Source: Flabesymbios commensalis
Taxonomy: Eukaryota; Annelida; Polychaeta; Terebellida; Flabelligeridae
Assembly: GCA_964017125.1 (NCBI GenBank)
Contig: OZ024915.1
Coordinates: 22,800,106 to 22,864,105 of the forward strand
Length of the DNA stretch: 64,000 bases
Reading direction: 5' to 3'
Shown: in pieces, positions 54,568 to 63,818 of the stretch
How the letters are laid out: every line of letters starts with the position of its first letter
Position numbering within the stretch: the stretch's first letter is position 1
Program-made: the position numbers and the translations under genes
Notes under the pieces: model-generated
What the model saw: only the letters and a program-made list of their open reading frames with translations
The model's database searches: none
Told to the model about the DNA's origin: nothing

Positions 54568-54676
54568 CCCGACAAACACGGGGCTGCGATCCAATGCTGG
54601 CTCAAGGTTTGGCCAGCGTCGCAGACGCTCGCCAAACCTTGAGCCGACATTGGGTCAGCATGCCGTGTTTGCCGGG
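54568..54676. mobile_element. PAL-A, full length (109 bp)
   Basis: CCCGACAAACACGGGGC...CCGTGTTTGCCGGG, with flanks AT and AC. Strongly mirrored copy-specific arms: GGCTCAAGGTTTGGC and GCCAAACCTTGAGCC. Even the outermost CCCGAC (versus CCCAGC) is partly matched by GCCGGG. Confidence 0.94.
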
Positions 54677-55334
54677 ACACCACCGGTATGTGTAGCCAAT
54701 TTTCCTCTTACGGTTTGATGTGTTTGACTATGACAGTTCAGTTAAGTGTTTGATTATAATTATAGGTTATGATATGATATGCAAACAGTGTGCCTTTGAA
54801 TGCGGTGTTGAAATATACAGCACTCGTTCAATTGACATGTTTTGGACATGTATTTTCCAGACCTCAAGATTGATGAACAACCCTTGTAGGCCTATTTTCT
54901 CATACGATAAAATAGAGAATTCGTAAATCTCACCCTTTTCTGTCATTCCAAATATTATATTCCCTCCTGGCGCAGTGCCACTCACTGCCCCTCCCCCCTG
55001 CAGGCGTTCACTGATCATGCTGATGAATCAGTGAAAATATTATTTTGCTATGAATACTATGGTGTAGTGTTATTGCAGCACAATATTGAATGTGCGACAC
55101 AATTTTGAAAGTTGAATGGACATGTGAATTATATATCTATGAAAATTTCTGGTTATTGTGTATTTCAGCAGCAAAAACTTTTGTTTCCAATGTTTTCAAA
55201 TAAAACGTTACAGCATTCAATCAACAAAGGGTCCACTGCTAGTTGTGCTGCGTCCTTATTTTGCTTGTTAGAATACCAAGGTATTCCCTTTCCATGAATT
55301 TAATATCCACAATTACGTGGAAAGGAACAATTGG
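54677..55334. other. No gene recognised
   Basis: Unique AT-rich sequence. Frames on both strands lack domains. Confidence 0.45.
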
Positions 55335-55452
55335 ACAACATTGGCTTGATGTCACGCAAGCATTTCAGACGTGTGCCCCAATATTGGTTTGATGCTGGCC
55401 CATCGTCTACGACGCTGGTCCAACATCAAACCAACATCGACCCAACGCTGTA
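55335..55452. mobile_element. PAL-A with a second partial left arm
   Basis: CAACATTGGCTTGATGTCACG precedes a better copy, CCCCAATATTGGTTTGATGC / AACATCAAACCAACATCG, around CATCGTCTACGACGCTGG. The outer ends are absent. Confidence 0.75.
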
Positions 55453-55769
55453 TAATTCTGTGGATATCAGATCTGTCAGATTCTTATCAGAGGAATCCCC
55501 TTTGCAGACAGTCCACGTGGAACCGTCCTCTGTGGTAAATCCAGGACATTGTCATTTTTCAATCCGCATGGGATTTCTTGTATGACGTTGTTTGCAACGT
55601 AAATTGCGATTTTGTTTCGTGCTCTAAGTCTAACTCAATGTAGTCCTGCATTTTAATTAGTAGAGAAGATTGCGTGTGTATGAATTTCACCGAAGATGCT
55701 TCTTAACCGGATTTTGGAATGATTTATCTACCGTATTTATTACATGAATTATGTTGGCGATGGAATTTA

Positions 55770-55840
55770 AATTCCTACCCACTTGAAGTTGTGTCACGCT
55801 ATCGCGATCCACAACTTCAAGTGAGTAAAAATTACTGACA
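55770..55840. repeat. HP-B3 hairpin
   Basis: CCCACTTGAAGTTGTGTCACGC / GCGATCCACAACTTCAAGTGAG around TATC. Confidence 0.88.
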
Positions 55841-56163
55841 TGTGTACTATTTCCACAAAAACATATCTAAATCTAGCAAATGTAATGTTCATTCTTCCTC
55901 AAATTAACTTTTTGAGGACAAATAAAAACGTTAAAAACGGATATAGACGAGATTAGCACTCTAATATTGTTTATAATATATGATGGTAGATTTTCTTGTT
56001 GCTTCAAATGCATTGCAGATAGGATTCTCACGTTTCTAGATGACGATACTTTTTTAGTTATTTAGTGCTACCTTTGTTCTTTTCAATCTACATGATCAGG
56101 ATCAAAAATGTCATATATTGATAATATCAACCCCATTTCACCGAGGCAGCCCCATCAGATGTT
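55841..56163. other. No gene recognised
   Basis: Unique AT-rich sequence. Confidence 0.5.
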
Positions 56164-56289
56164 CTAGGTCCCATCAGTAATTGTCTTCACTGCAAAATAT
56201 TCATGGTATGCATGACCGGGGAATATCACGGGTAACTCTATTACAGGATTACCATCTGACCTGCCCTCTGGTGGTCGGCGAGTCGGGTG
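56164..56289 (-). CDS. Candidate terminal exon
   Basis: On the minus strand a strong acceptor (CTCTTGTCCTCAG|CACCCG) opens a 41-residue phase-0 frame that ends in TAG. Residues such as GNPVIELPVIFPG and HAYHEYFAVKTITDG have a beta-strand-like pattern, and YFAVKT is loosely like the end of a fibronectin-III-type fold. That likeness is not enough to name a family. No poly(A) signal or upstream exon was identified, and the open frame continues 5' of the acceptor. Confidence 0.27.
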   Translation of the reverse strand, partial: HPTRRPPEGRSDGNPVIELPVIFPGHAYHEYFAVKTITDGT

Positions 56290-56622
56290 CTGAGGACAAG
56301 AGACATTTGAACCTGAGTTTGGTTCAAGGATGGACCATTGTTTGAGCGGTATCGTTATTATAGGCATTGGTTATAAGTATGTCTGACCATGTAAGCTGTC
56401 TAAGAGCACAGCTTGGACAATGATCATGCCTATTAAACACACTACCACATTATTTTCTTTGTCCGACCACTACATTCTAAGCCGGGAAGGGAGAGTTATT
56501 GTTGATCAAGTACAGACTAATTATAATGGTAGGCCTATGGTGCTATAATCAGTCAGGTGTGGCCGAGCTGTTGATTATGAGGGATCCTCATTATGTTCGG
56601 GTGTGTTTTAAGTCAGTTAAAA

Positions 56623-56711
56623 CCCTCGGAGCTCTCCCTTCTTAGCTGTGAAAAAGGCCACGGCCTTCGGCCTCGGCCTTTTCCACAGCTAAGAAGGGAG
56701 AGCTCCTCGGG
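56623..56711. repeat. 89-bp near-perfect palindrome
   Basis: GGAGCTCTCCCTTCTTAGCTG and CAGCTAAGAAGGGAGAGCTCC pair exactly, and AAAAAGGCC / GGCCTTTT close the inner part around a GGCCTTCGGCC centre. No other copy in the window. Confidence 0.95.
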
Positions 56712-57532
56712 CTTTATCCTATACGGAATACAATACCGACAGTCATACAGAATACTAGCCTAATAGAATGTTTGTTTGTCTGGTCACCATAATGTCTGCA
56801 TGTAGCCAGGGCAGATACATTGTGAGACCTTCTGTAGACACAATGCAGTTAGTCATTATTCAATCCAGTTAGACTAATATATTACCTTTATCGGTGTTCA
56901 CGCTTTGCCTGTAAACACAGATAGATTGGTCGGTGGTTTCTTACACTTTTAAGGAAATGATTATTTAAGGTTATAAGTATGTTGCATTGTAAAATAGAGG
57001 ACGTTCCGTAGCACTTTTTAAGTGTAGGACGACTGAGGCACAATCATGTCTGATGCGTGAAATACGTCAGCTGTGCCGATTTAAATTCAAGAAATTTTCA
57101 ATATACTATCTTCTGATGAAAGTATGTTCCTGGGTCTATTTGTGCCACCCCGTGTTGGCTTAGCTGACCAGCCCGGTGCTTACAATATCCAGCCTGTCGT
57201 GAACAGGGTAGACATCTACCCTTTTCATGGCACCCTTATATTCTGTGTCCCTGTTTGATCTAAATCCGCTAACAAAATTCTCATGTAGCAGCATGTAGGA
57301 CACATTCCCCGCGCATAACCCACCTCAGGACATCTAGCTGGCATTGTCATTTGTTGAATATTTCAGGCAGCCCAACAAGCGTAGAGTACCTTTAATAATT
57401 TAGAAGCCAATATAACAGGGTATGACGTCAAGTCGCGACAAAGGTTTCCGGGCCAGGGCACCTTGGGAGCTGTCACGTGGGAGCTCATAACACAGATTAG
57501 ATTTGATTGTTATCATCTCCGCCAGGAAGGTT
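56712..57532. other. No gene recognised
   Basis: Unique sequence. GGGTAGACATCTACCC near 57206 is a small hairpin. Confidence 0.5.
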
Positions 57533-57619
57533 CCCAGTACACATGAGACGTCGGCTCAACTTCTACGACGTTGGCCCAGCAGTAAACCAACCTTGGGACA
57601 ACGTCTCGTGTTTTCTGGG
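57533..57619. mobile_element. PAL-A, deleted to 87 bp, TSD TT
   Basis: TT flanks CCCAGTACACATGAGACG...ACGTCTCGTGTTTTCTGGG on both sides. About 22 bp of the left arm is missing. Confidence 0.92.
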
Positions 57620-57736
57620 TTATGTTTTTGGTCGTGTTGGATTTTCTGCATAGTGCACGCCATTGTGTGAACTATGTCAAGTCCGGTTAAAATAATATAT
57701 AAAGTATGTGTGCGCTGGAAAATGCGTCTGAGCCAT

Positions 57737-57799
57737 CCCAGCAGACGCAAGACGTTTAATCAATGTTGGTTTGGTTTTCAACTTCTTGTGTCTGCTGGG
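57737..57799. mobile_element. PAL-A, deleted to 63 bp, TSD AT
   Basis: AT flanks CCCAGCAGACGCAAGACG...CTTGTGTCTGCTGGG. The core and most of one arm are gone. A TGAA array starts 13 bp on. Confidence 0.92.
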
Positions 57800-57811
57800 A
57801 TACAACTATAA

Positions 57812-57981
57812 TGTGAATGAATGAATGAATGAATGAATGAATGAATGAATGAATGAATGAATGAATGAATGAATGAATGAATAAATAAATGAATAAATGA
57901 ATGAATGAATGAATGAATGAATGAATGAATGAATGAATGAATGAATGAATGAATGAATGAATGAATGAATGAATGAATGAA
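57812..57981. repeat. (TGAA)n microsatellite
   Basis: About 42 units, with TAAA variants near 57880-57896. Confidence 0.97.
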
Positions 57982-58236
57982 ATAATTTATTTTTCTGAAA
58001 ACCTTTTTGAAAAGGTTTATAATCAGATATGCCAGGATAGCGCTGGCTACAAACATACAATAATTCACACGACATTTTATTAATGAACAAGCGAGAAAAT
58101 AATGAATTACGTGGTTGAGTGACCAATGAAAGATATATATCCAAATAAAGATAAATGCGAAATGATTTTATTAAAATGAAGCTATAACTTAACTGATACG
58201 TAGATATACTGTTATATAATGATAAAAGCTATACAT

Positions 58237-58583
58237 TTTTCACATACAAATGAAATGAAATGAAATGAATCGGGCTTTAGGCCACCTTTGTGCACATATA
58301 GGCTTAACTGGGCCAGGAGAACCTCCTGAGGATGGTGAGATGATAGAGATGACACTGTCCTCCAGACACAGGATTCGAAATTCGAGCCCTGGCGGTCTGA
58401 GGCCGAGCACGCTACCTCTCGGTCACGGAGGCTCCCCACAATACTAACTTTCACACGTGGATGGGGAAGAAACATTTTTGTTTCTTTCAAACCGCCGAGA
58501 CCGGGAACCGAACCCCGAACTCTGGCGTGAAAGGCAGCGGTGCTAACCACTACCCTAGGGCCCCCGCCCTTTTCACATACAAA
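58237..58583 (-). mobile_element. SINE, complete, perfect 14-bp TSD (body 58251-58569)
   Basis: TTTTCACATACAAA stands at both ends. The minus strand reads the full two-module SINE with tail (GAAAT)n on the plus strand. The perfect TSD and intact modules suggest a recent insertion. Confidence 0.96.
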
Positions 58584-58910
58584 GCGAAAGCAAATAACAA
58601 AATGACCAAAGCCTATCAATCCCGGATGAGACGACTTCATCTTTATGTACTTCATCGTGGTGCAATGCGGACTGACTCAATAAAGTCAGTGGAGCATACC
58701 CATTTGAAGTACACTTGGGACACACTTGATTGACAGACAGCTCAAAACGGAAAGCCGCAAAAATAAATAGAGTGGACACCACTGGGAAAATGGTTTGCCC
58801 TTTTACCTTGTGGAGGCACATGACGTGCTTGGGTTGTGAATGAGGGGGTGGTCTTCAAATAAGAACAGTACCTGGACCTGTAAAACAAACAAGATTCGCA
58901 GCTCCAGTAA
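58584..58910. other. No gene recognised
   Basis: Unique sequence; nothing supported. Confidence 0.5.
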
Positions 58911-59058
58911 TGGGCAAACGTTGGTCAAACAACGCACGCGTTGGCCCTACTCAGAATCAGCTGTATTGTCTGATGTGGTGTGATGCTTGGCTGTTTTGGT
59001 CGACTCTTGCTGGCCCAACATTAAACCAACATAGGGTCTATTCGCCATGTTTTCTGAG
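58911..59058. repeat. PAL-A arms separated by extra sequence
   Basis: GGGCAAACGTTGGTCAAACA near 58912 and GCTGGCCCAACATTAAACCA near 59009 could be arms of one interrupted or very worn copy. Confidence 0.4.
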
Positions 59059-59802
59059 AGTAACCAGACGCCGACAACCGTCTATTTTCTACACGATTTA
59101 CACCACAATGTATGTTTAGAAATAGAACTTCAGCCTACTATCCATAGATCCCACGGGGAGTAAAGTGCTTGTGACTCCTATTGTGTTTTAGTTGTTTTTA
59201 GGACACAGTCATGGAGTAGCACAATTCATAACTTGATGAGAATAGAATGCCTGAGGTTAACGTGACAGTGACCTCGTCCCTTATATACGGGCACGTGCCA
59301 TTATATAAGGCCTTACATAAGGGCAAGGGCCATTATAACTCAGACCATTATCAGATCAGCCACTCAGTCTAAAACCCATCCCACCAGTCATAAACGACAA
59401 ACGGGGAGATGATGTCAATTTTTATAAAAGCATAAAAATCCAATCTTCCCTGACATCGCCGGCCACTGATGTGATGGGGGTCTCTCCAGACAGGGCAGTT
59501 ATCACGTTTATTGGAACTGTCTTGTCTCAGGCCTCAAACTGAATCAATGGTTTCCATTTCTGGGCTATATCCCGTGAGATTTCAATATATATATAGAGTA
59601 TCCGTTGTCACAACGTTGACATAATGTTGTGCCAGTGTATCCGGAAAGATGTCCTTATAATTATATTTCTGACCTAATTCTGTGAACAGTTGTGAACTTT
59701 TAGCTGATGGCCTATCTATTGGACTGACGGAAACTGAAACATATCCGTTGCACCGAGCCAATGTTGGGCTAATGCTTCATATTATGGGCCAATAACAGTA
59801 AG
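59059..59802. other. No gene; PAL-A scraps at 59602 and 59750
   Basis: CAACGTTGACATAATGTTGTG and CGAGCCAATGTTGGGCTAATG are single worn arms. The remainder is unique. Confidence 0.45.
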
Positions 59803-59995
59803 AACCCTTAAAGTGCTGAAAAAAATCGTTTAAATTTTCACCCACTTGAAGTTGTGTCTCGCTACCGCGACCCACAACTTCAAGTGGGTGAAAATTACTC
59901 ATATTTGTTCAATTTGAGACGAACATTTGCAATTTTTTGCAATAAAAATGATTAAAAACGACTATAGCCTAGTCGTTTCCTAGTGATATGAGGGT
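59803..59995. repeat. HP-B2-type element
   Basis: ACCCTTAAAGTGCTGAAAA, then the hairpin TTTTCACCCACTTGAAGTTGTG / CACAACTTCAAGTGGGTGAAAA, then CATATTTGTTCAATTTGAGA as at 10111. The left end is TTAA-C-like and the hairpin is TTAA-B-like, so it looks composite. Confidence 0.7.
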
Positions 59996-60067
59996 TACAC
60001 ACTGGTATAAACACACTTCAAAAATAGCAAAAAAAAAAAAATATACATGATAAAATATAATGACAGA

Positions 60068-60165
60068 TTCAAAGTACGAGCCCGGGTGGCCTGAAGTCGC
60101 GTGCGCTACCTCTCGATCAAGGAGGATCCCCACAATACTGAATCTTTACGAGTGGGCATGTGGCA
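60068..60165 (-). mobile_element. SINE central fragment
   Basis: GAGCCCGGGTGGCCTGAAG, GCGCTACCTCTCGATCA and GGATCCCCACAATACTGAA match the middle of the SINE in reverse. Confidence 0.75.
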
Positions 60166-60612
60166 ACATTATTTTGATGTTGGAACAACATCGATTCCAT
60201 TGTCTTGTCCTTGGGAAGGGAGACACATGTGGAGCACAAAGAGATTGTTCAGGTCAAGCCCCCACAGTTCGAATCCCCGGGTATTAGGACCAGAGGGACC
60301 ACCTGTCAGGGTATTCCTAAAAGCAGGCGTGCCAGACTCAGCCCGAAAACAAGATGCATCGCTCCCCCTGAGGGCGACAGGCTGATTATTTCTGGGAATA
60401 CCAGGAATATTCTATCTGCATTTCAATCGGTCTGTTCTTTTCTGTCAGAAATCACTTGAGACGGCCACGCGTGATTAGCCAATCAGCAAAGCTCCCCATT
60501 TAAATTTACCAATCATGCAGTGTTTTCTGATGCGCATCAACTCACAAGGTGGAATGAAATAGCGGTTGATCGTAATTCGTAACCTACCATTAAATCTCTA
60601 ATCGATCGTACT
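60166..60612. other. No gene; B-box-like word at 60268
   Basis: ACAGTTCGAATCCCCGG fits a B box, but the partner A box is not evident. It may be part of another SINE. Confidence 0.4.
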
Positions 60613-60730
60613 GGGGCCGTATTCTCGTACATGCTACGATATATCGTGGGCTTCGGATTGGTCGAGATGGCTATCTCGACCAATCAGAAGCCCACGATAG
60701 ATCGTAACTTGTACGAGAAGACGGGCCCTG
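60613..60730. repeat. PAL-E palindrome
   Basis: GGGGCCGTATTCTCGTACATG and GTACGAGAAGACGGGCCC at the ends. GGCTTCGGATTGGTCGAGAT / ATCTCGACCAATCAGAAGCC at the centre. Confidence 0.92.
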
Positions 60731-60759
60731 CCGTGCAAAATCGAACAATAATCCTTGCT

Positions 60760-61082
60760 TTTCCTCGCCCGGGGCGGGGGCCCTAGGGTAGTGGTTAGCA
60801 CCGCTGCCTTTCACGCCAGAGTTCGGGGTTCGCTTCCCGGTCTCGGCGATTTGAAAGAAACAAAAATGTTTCTTCCCCATCCACGTGTGAAAGTCAGTAT
60901 TGTGACCGAGAGTTAGCGTGCTCGGCCTCAGACCGCCAGGGCTTGAATTTCGAATCCTGTGTCTGGAGGACAGTGTCATCTCAATCATCTCACCATCCTC
61001 AGGAGGTTCTCCTGGCCCAGTTTAGCCTATATGTGCATAAACGTGGCCTAGAGCCCGATTCATTTCATTTCATTTCCTCGCC
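60760..61082 (+). mobile_element. SINE, complete, perfect 10-bp TSD (body 60770-61072)
   Basis: TTTCCTCGCC stands on both sides. It lacks about 14 bases at the junction of the two modules (CAGTATTGTGACCGAG versus TATTGTGGGGAGCC...GACCGAG), so the second A box sits closer to the first module. It starts 30 bp after a PAL-E copy. Confidence 0.95.
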
Positions 61083-61178
61083 TTTTTAGTCAAAAGCGAT
61101 GACAAATTTAATGATACTCGCAGATCCTAAAACACGATCGAAGTAGCATTTCAACGTGTCTCCTCGAGCTATAGATAG

Positions 61179-61252
61179 TCCCCCTAGCTGGTAGAGGGTC
61201 GTATCTAGCACATTGTCAAGTGGCAGATAAGACCCTCTAGTACCAAGGGGAC
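61179..61252. repeat. PAL-D, diverged
   Basis: GTCCCCCTAGCTGGTAGAGGG and CCCTCTAGTACCAAGGGGAC pair, as do the inner GTATCTAGCAC / AAGTGGCAGATAA in part. Confidence 0.8.
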
Positions 61253-61653
61253 AAGATGTCCCAAGAAAGAACGCGGGAGATTTTTCCAATTTTGCAATGT
61301 AGGGCCAGCGTCTTCAATGTAAAACGTCTACATGGTAGACGTTGTAGACGCAAAACAGCCTTCTCATTCTTTTCGACATAACATGTAATATGGATAAAAA
61401 GAGCCACCTCAGAATTCATGAATCCATTTGTGTCGTATCTAATACCCTTCCCGTGGCTCCATGTGACATCGCGAAGCATATCACCATGGCAACAGAAAAC
61501 GAGATTGAATCCGTACATCAGGCTCAATATCTTGGGCCGTCTGCCAGTTTTTCATGCGTCGTAATATCTTTATTACATTCTGTAATTCAGTGGTCTTGTT
61601 TTCTATTGAAAATAACCCACCACACATTTGTGTTGCCTCCGATGGAAATGTCA
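61253..61653. other. No gene; PAL-A-like scrap near 61300
   Basis: GTAGGGCCAGCGTCTTC is followed by AACGTCTACATGGTAGACGTT, a small perfect hairpin. The rest is unique. Confidence 0.45.
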
Positions 61654-61784
61654 ACAGCAAACACGATGTTGTTTTATTTTTGGTTTAATGTTGGTCTAAT
61701 TATTGTTGGTTTAATGTTGACCCACCGTCTGCGACGCTGGTCCAGCATTAAACCAACATTATGTGAACGTACCGTGTTAACGGG
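61654..61784. mobile_element. PAL-A with lengthened left arm
   Basis: CAGCAAACACGATGTTGTTT, then GGTTTAATGTTGGTCTAATT and again GGTTTAATGTTGACCCACCG: the left arm word is duplicated. Right arm GGTCCAGCATTAAACCAACA, end CGTACCGTGTTAACGGGG. Confidence 0.85.
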
Positions 61785-61904
61785 GATCGTACTCGCTATT
61801 GTGGCGCCGATCCATATGGTTCTCTAAAACTTTTATTCGCTTCAGCTGAAAGAAAATCTATTATGCCTAACGCTTATCCTGCTGATCCCGACTTTAGTCG
61901 TTTC

Positions 61905-62071
61905 TAATTTGTTTTATTAGTCGATCAAATCACTGATATTGGGAACGAAATGTGTGTTTAAACATCCAGATTTGCAAAAGATAGATCTCATATTAAAATA
62001 ATATGAGTAATTTTCAACGACTTTAAGTTGTGGATCGCGGTAGCGAGATACAACGTAAAGTGGGTGCAACT
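61905..62071. repeat. HP-B2 repeat joined to TTAA-C
   Basis: TTTTATTAGTCGATCAAATC, TTTAAACATCCAGATTTGC and the hairpin CGACTTTAAGTTGTGGATCGC / GAGATACAACGTAAAGTGGG. It stops at the TTAA of the next element. Confidence 0.8.
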
Positions 62072-62319
62072 TTAACCCTTACAGTGCGGGGATCGACTTT
62101 AGTCGACAGAATCTGACGTCTGTAGACGTCAGATTCTGACGACTAAAGTCGATGCCGGCATTGTAAGAGTAAAAATATTTCTAGTGGACATAGACCCATA
62201 ACATAGGTATTCAAATGAATCAGAAAGAGCTAACTAGGACATTTATGATGATTTAAAATTGAAATAAACCCTTTGGTCTCCATGTTTTTTACAAAAATAT
62301 TCAGCGCTTTAAGGGTTAA
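62072..62319 (+). mobile_element. TTAA-C with intact TTAA ends
   Basis: TTAACCCTTACAGTGCGGGG to CAGCGCTTTAAGGGTTAA. The hairpin GATCGACTTTAGTCGACAGA / TCTGACGACTAAAGTCGAT has mirrored GTCGAC / GACGAC-type changes. The body is complete. Confidence 0.94.
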
Positions 62320-62529
62320 ATAAATTACCTTAGCAGAATAAGGTTTAAGGTTCCATTTCGATGTGATCCCGGTGGTATTGGGACACGCATCTGTAAACCC
62401 ACGATGTATCTCGGTGTTGGCGAGATTTCAGTTGCGCGAATTAGTCTTCTTCTCATTTACGTTTCCATGGCACCAGATGACAAACTCCTGCCAGTGAACC
62501 GGACGTGGGATCTGGTTTACCGCGCAAAT

Positions 62530-62638
62530 CCCAGCAAACACGAGACACTGTACCAATGGTGATTTAATGTTGGCCCATCGTCTTTGACTCTGGGCCAACA
62601 TTAAATCAACATTGGTTCAGTGTCTCGTGTTTGCCGGG
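62530..62638. mobile_element. PAL-A, full length (109 bp), TSD AT
   Basis: AT flanks CCCAGCAAACACGAGACACT...AGTGTCTCGTGTTTGCCGGG on both sides. GATTTAATGTTGGCCCA / TGGGCCAACATTAAATC mirrored around CGTCTTTGACTC. Confidence 0.96.
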
Positions 62639-62662
62639 ATAGCGCACCTGCCTCTAGTCTGT

Positions 62663-62729
62663 AATCATGGCGGCCGCCATGAAGGTCACGGGGTCACACG
62701 GCCGGCCTGTCACGTGTCACGTGATCATG
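62663..62729. promoter_or_regulatory. YY1-like and twin CACGTG sites around a candidate start
   Basis: ATGGCGGCCGCCAT (62667-62680) contains the ATGGCGGC word in both orientations, as in YY1 sites near many animal start codons. Two CACGTG E-boxes follow at 62711 and 62718. The GC-rich patch stands out from AT-rich surroundings and fits a promoter or 5' leader. Confidence 0.4.
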
Positions 62730-62894
62730 AACGGTAGTTTGAAGAGAACGCTCCTAATTGCCCTTAAGAGGTACCCTATTTTACTGACTTCATCAATCAA
62801 ACCCCAGTCAGCTGTGTTCTCAACAAAGACGACAATAACTCAGCACCCTCCTGTTAGCAGTGGTACAGACGCTCAGCCTACGCTAATTTTTTGA
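62667..62894 (+). CDS. Candidate first exon, mitochondrial-style N-terminus
   Basis: The 75-residue frame has in-frame ATGs at 62667, 62679 and 62727. From the third, MNGSLKRTLLIALKRYPILL is basic, hydrophobic and free of acids, as in mitochondrial targeting or membrane-insertion leaders. TSSIKPQSAVFSTKTTITQ follows. A possible donor is AGTG|GTACAG near 62863. YY1-like and E-box words lie at the start. The ALKRYPILLTS pattern is loosely like the start of Mpv17/PMP22 proteins, but their next motifs are absent. It may be chance. Confidence 0.33.
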   Translation: MAAAMKVTGSHGRPVTCHVIMNGSLKRTLLIALKRYPILLTSSIKPQSAVFSTKTTITQHPPVSSGTDAQPTLIF

Positions 62895-63294
62895 CCAAAG
62901 TTAAATAACGAAGCTATAATTTCAAGCACCGCTCGGATCAAAACTAAAGTTTACTGAAGTGTCAAAATAACACCTGTTGATATCGCAATAGTTCGTTGAA
63001 TTGAAATTTTGTTCATGCCTTATTGAACATATATTATGTATAAATCAAATAGACTCAAATAGATGTATATTTCAAACATATTGACCACTTATACATGTTG
63101 TGGTTTAGAGTCAATTTTTTTTTAAATAGTTGTATAATGTATTGAGTGTAGTCCGGAGCTTTTGGGGGATTTTAGTCATTTTTGCATTTCACTCCCTGGA
63201 AAACAAGCATGAAGCTCCAGCTCAGCGTAGTCTGAAGGCTGTACCATCATACTATTTGTCCACGCTTCCAAAAGCGCAGCTGTATCATTAAGTA
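62895..63294. other. No gene recognised
   Basis: AT-rich; would be intron or intergenic if the preceding exon is real. Confidence 0.5.
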
Positions 63295-63403
63295 TACAGT
63301 AAACACAAAACATTTGTGTAACATTTCTACAATTTTGGACCAACGTCGAAGACGTTTTTTCAACATTGTACAAATTGTATACAAATGTTTTGTGTTTACT
63401 GAA
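63295..63403. mobile_element. PAL-A subfamily, full length (109 bp), TSD TA
   Basis: TA flanks TACAGTAAACACAAAAC...GTTTTGTGTTTACTGAA. TTTGTGTAACATTTCTAC / GTACAAATTGTATACAAA arms. Confidence 0.92.
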
Positions 63404-63531
63404 TAAGAGCAACACTTTCATATAGAAATTTCTTCGTAAGAGTAATACGTACAGCATCATTACGTATGATATCAGATGAATCAGCAAGTGTCTGGCAATT
63501 ATAGGCCATAAGTACTGACGTGTGGAGCCAA

Positions 63532-63592
63532 AAGACAGTAGCCGCTCACCTGAAAAGTGAGCAGCTACTGCCTTTCAGCTTTGCAGAGCTAA
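63532..63592. repeat. PAL-F relative
   Basis: GACAGTAGCCGCTCACCTG and AAGTGAGCAGCTACTG pair across CTGAAAAG. TTTCAGCTTTGCAGAGCTA follows. Confidence 0.75.
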
Positions 63593-63771
63593 GTGGCCAT
63601 GTATACTGAGGATAAAGTGGATCCTCACCCTGCCGGAAACAAATCCAGTTTTATAAACTGACGGATCACATCCGTAAAGCGATACAGTCCTACAGCCGCT
63701 GGGGGTGCCGCAGCCGACTGCCTGGATTATATCAAAGAGATGTATCGGTTGATATTTCTTTGCATAGTCTC

Positions 63772-63818
63772 CCAGTAAACACGAAGCATTTGTATAACAT
63801 TTGTACAAAGTCGGTTTT
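63772..63818. repeat. PAL-A subfamily, half copy
   Basis: CCCAGTAAACACGAAGCATTTG, TATAACATTTGTACAAAGTC then unrelated T-rich DNA. One arm only. Confidence 0.8.

Noticed and set aside
58212-58655. 147-residue minus-strand frame as a gene
   Set aside because: It is the read-through of the complete SINE; the frames at 11588, 11755 and 60671 have the same cause.
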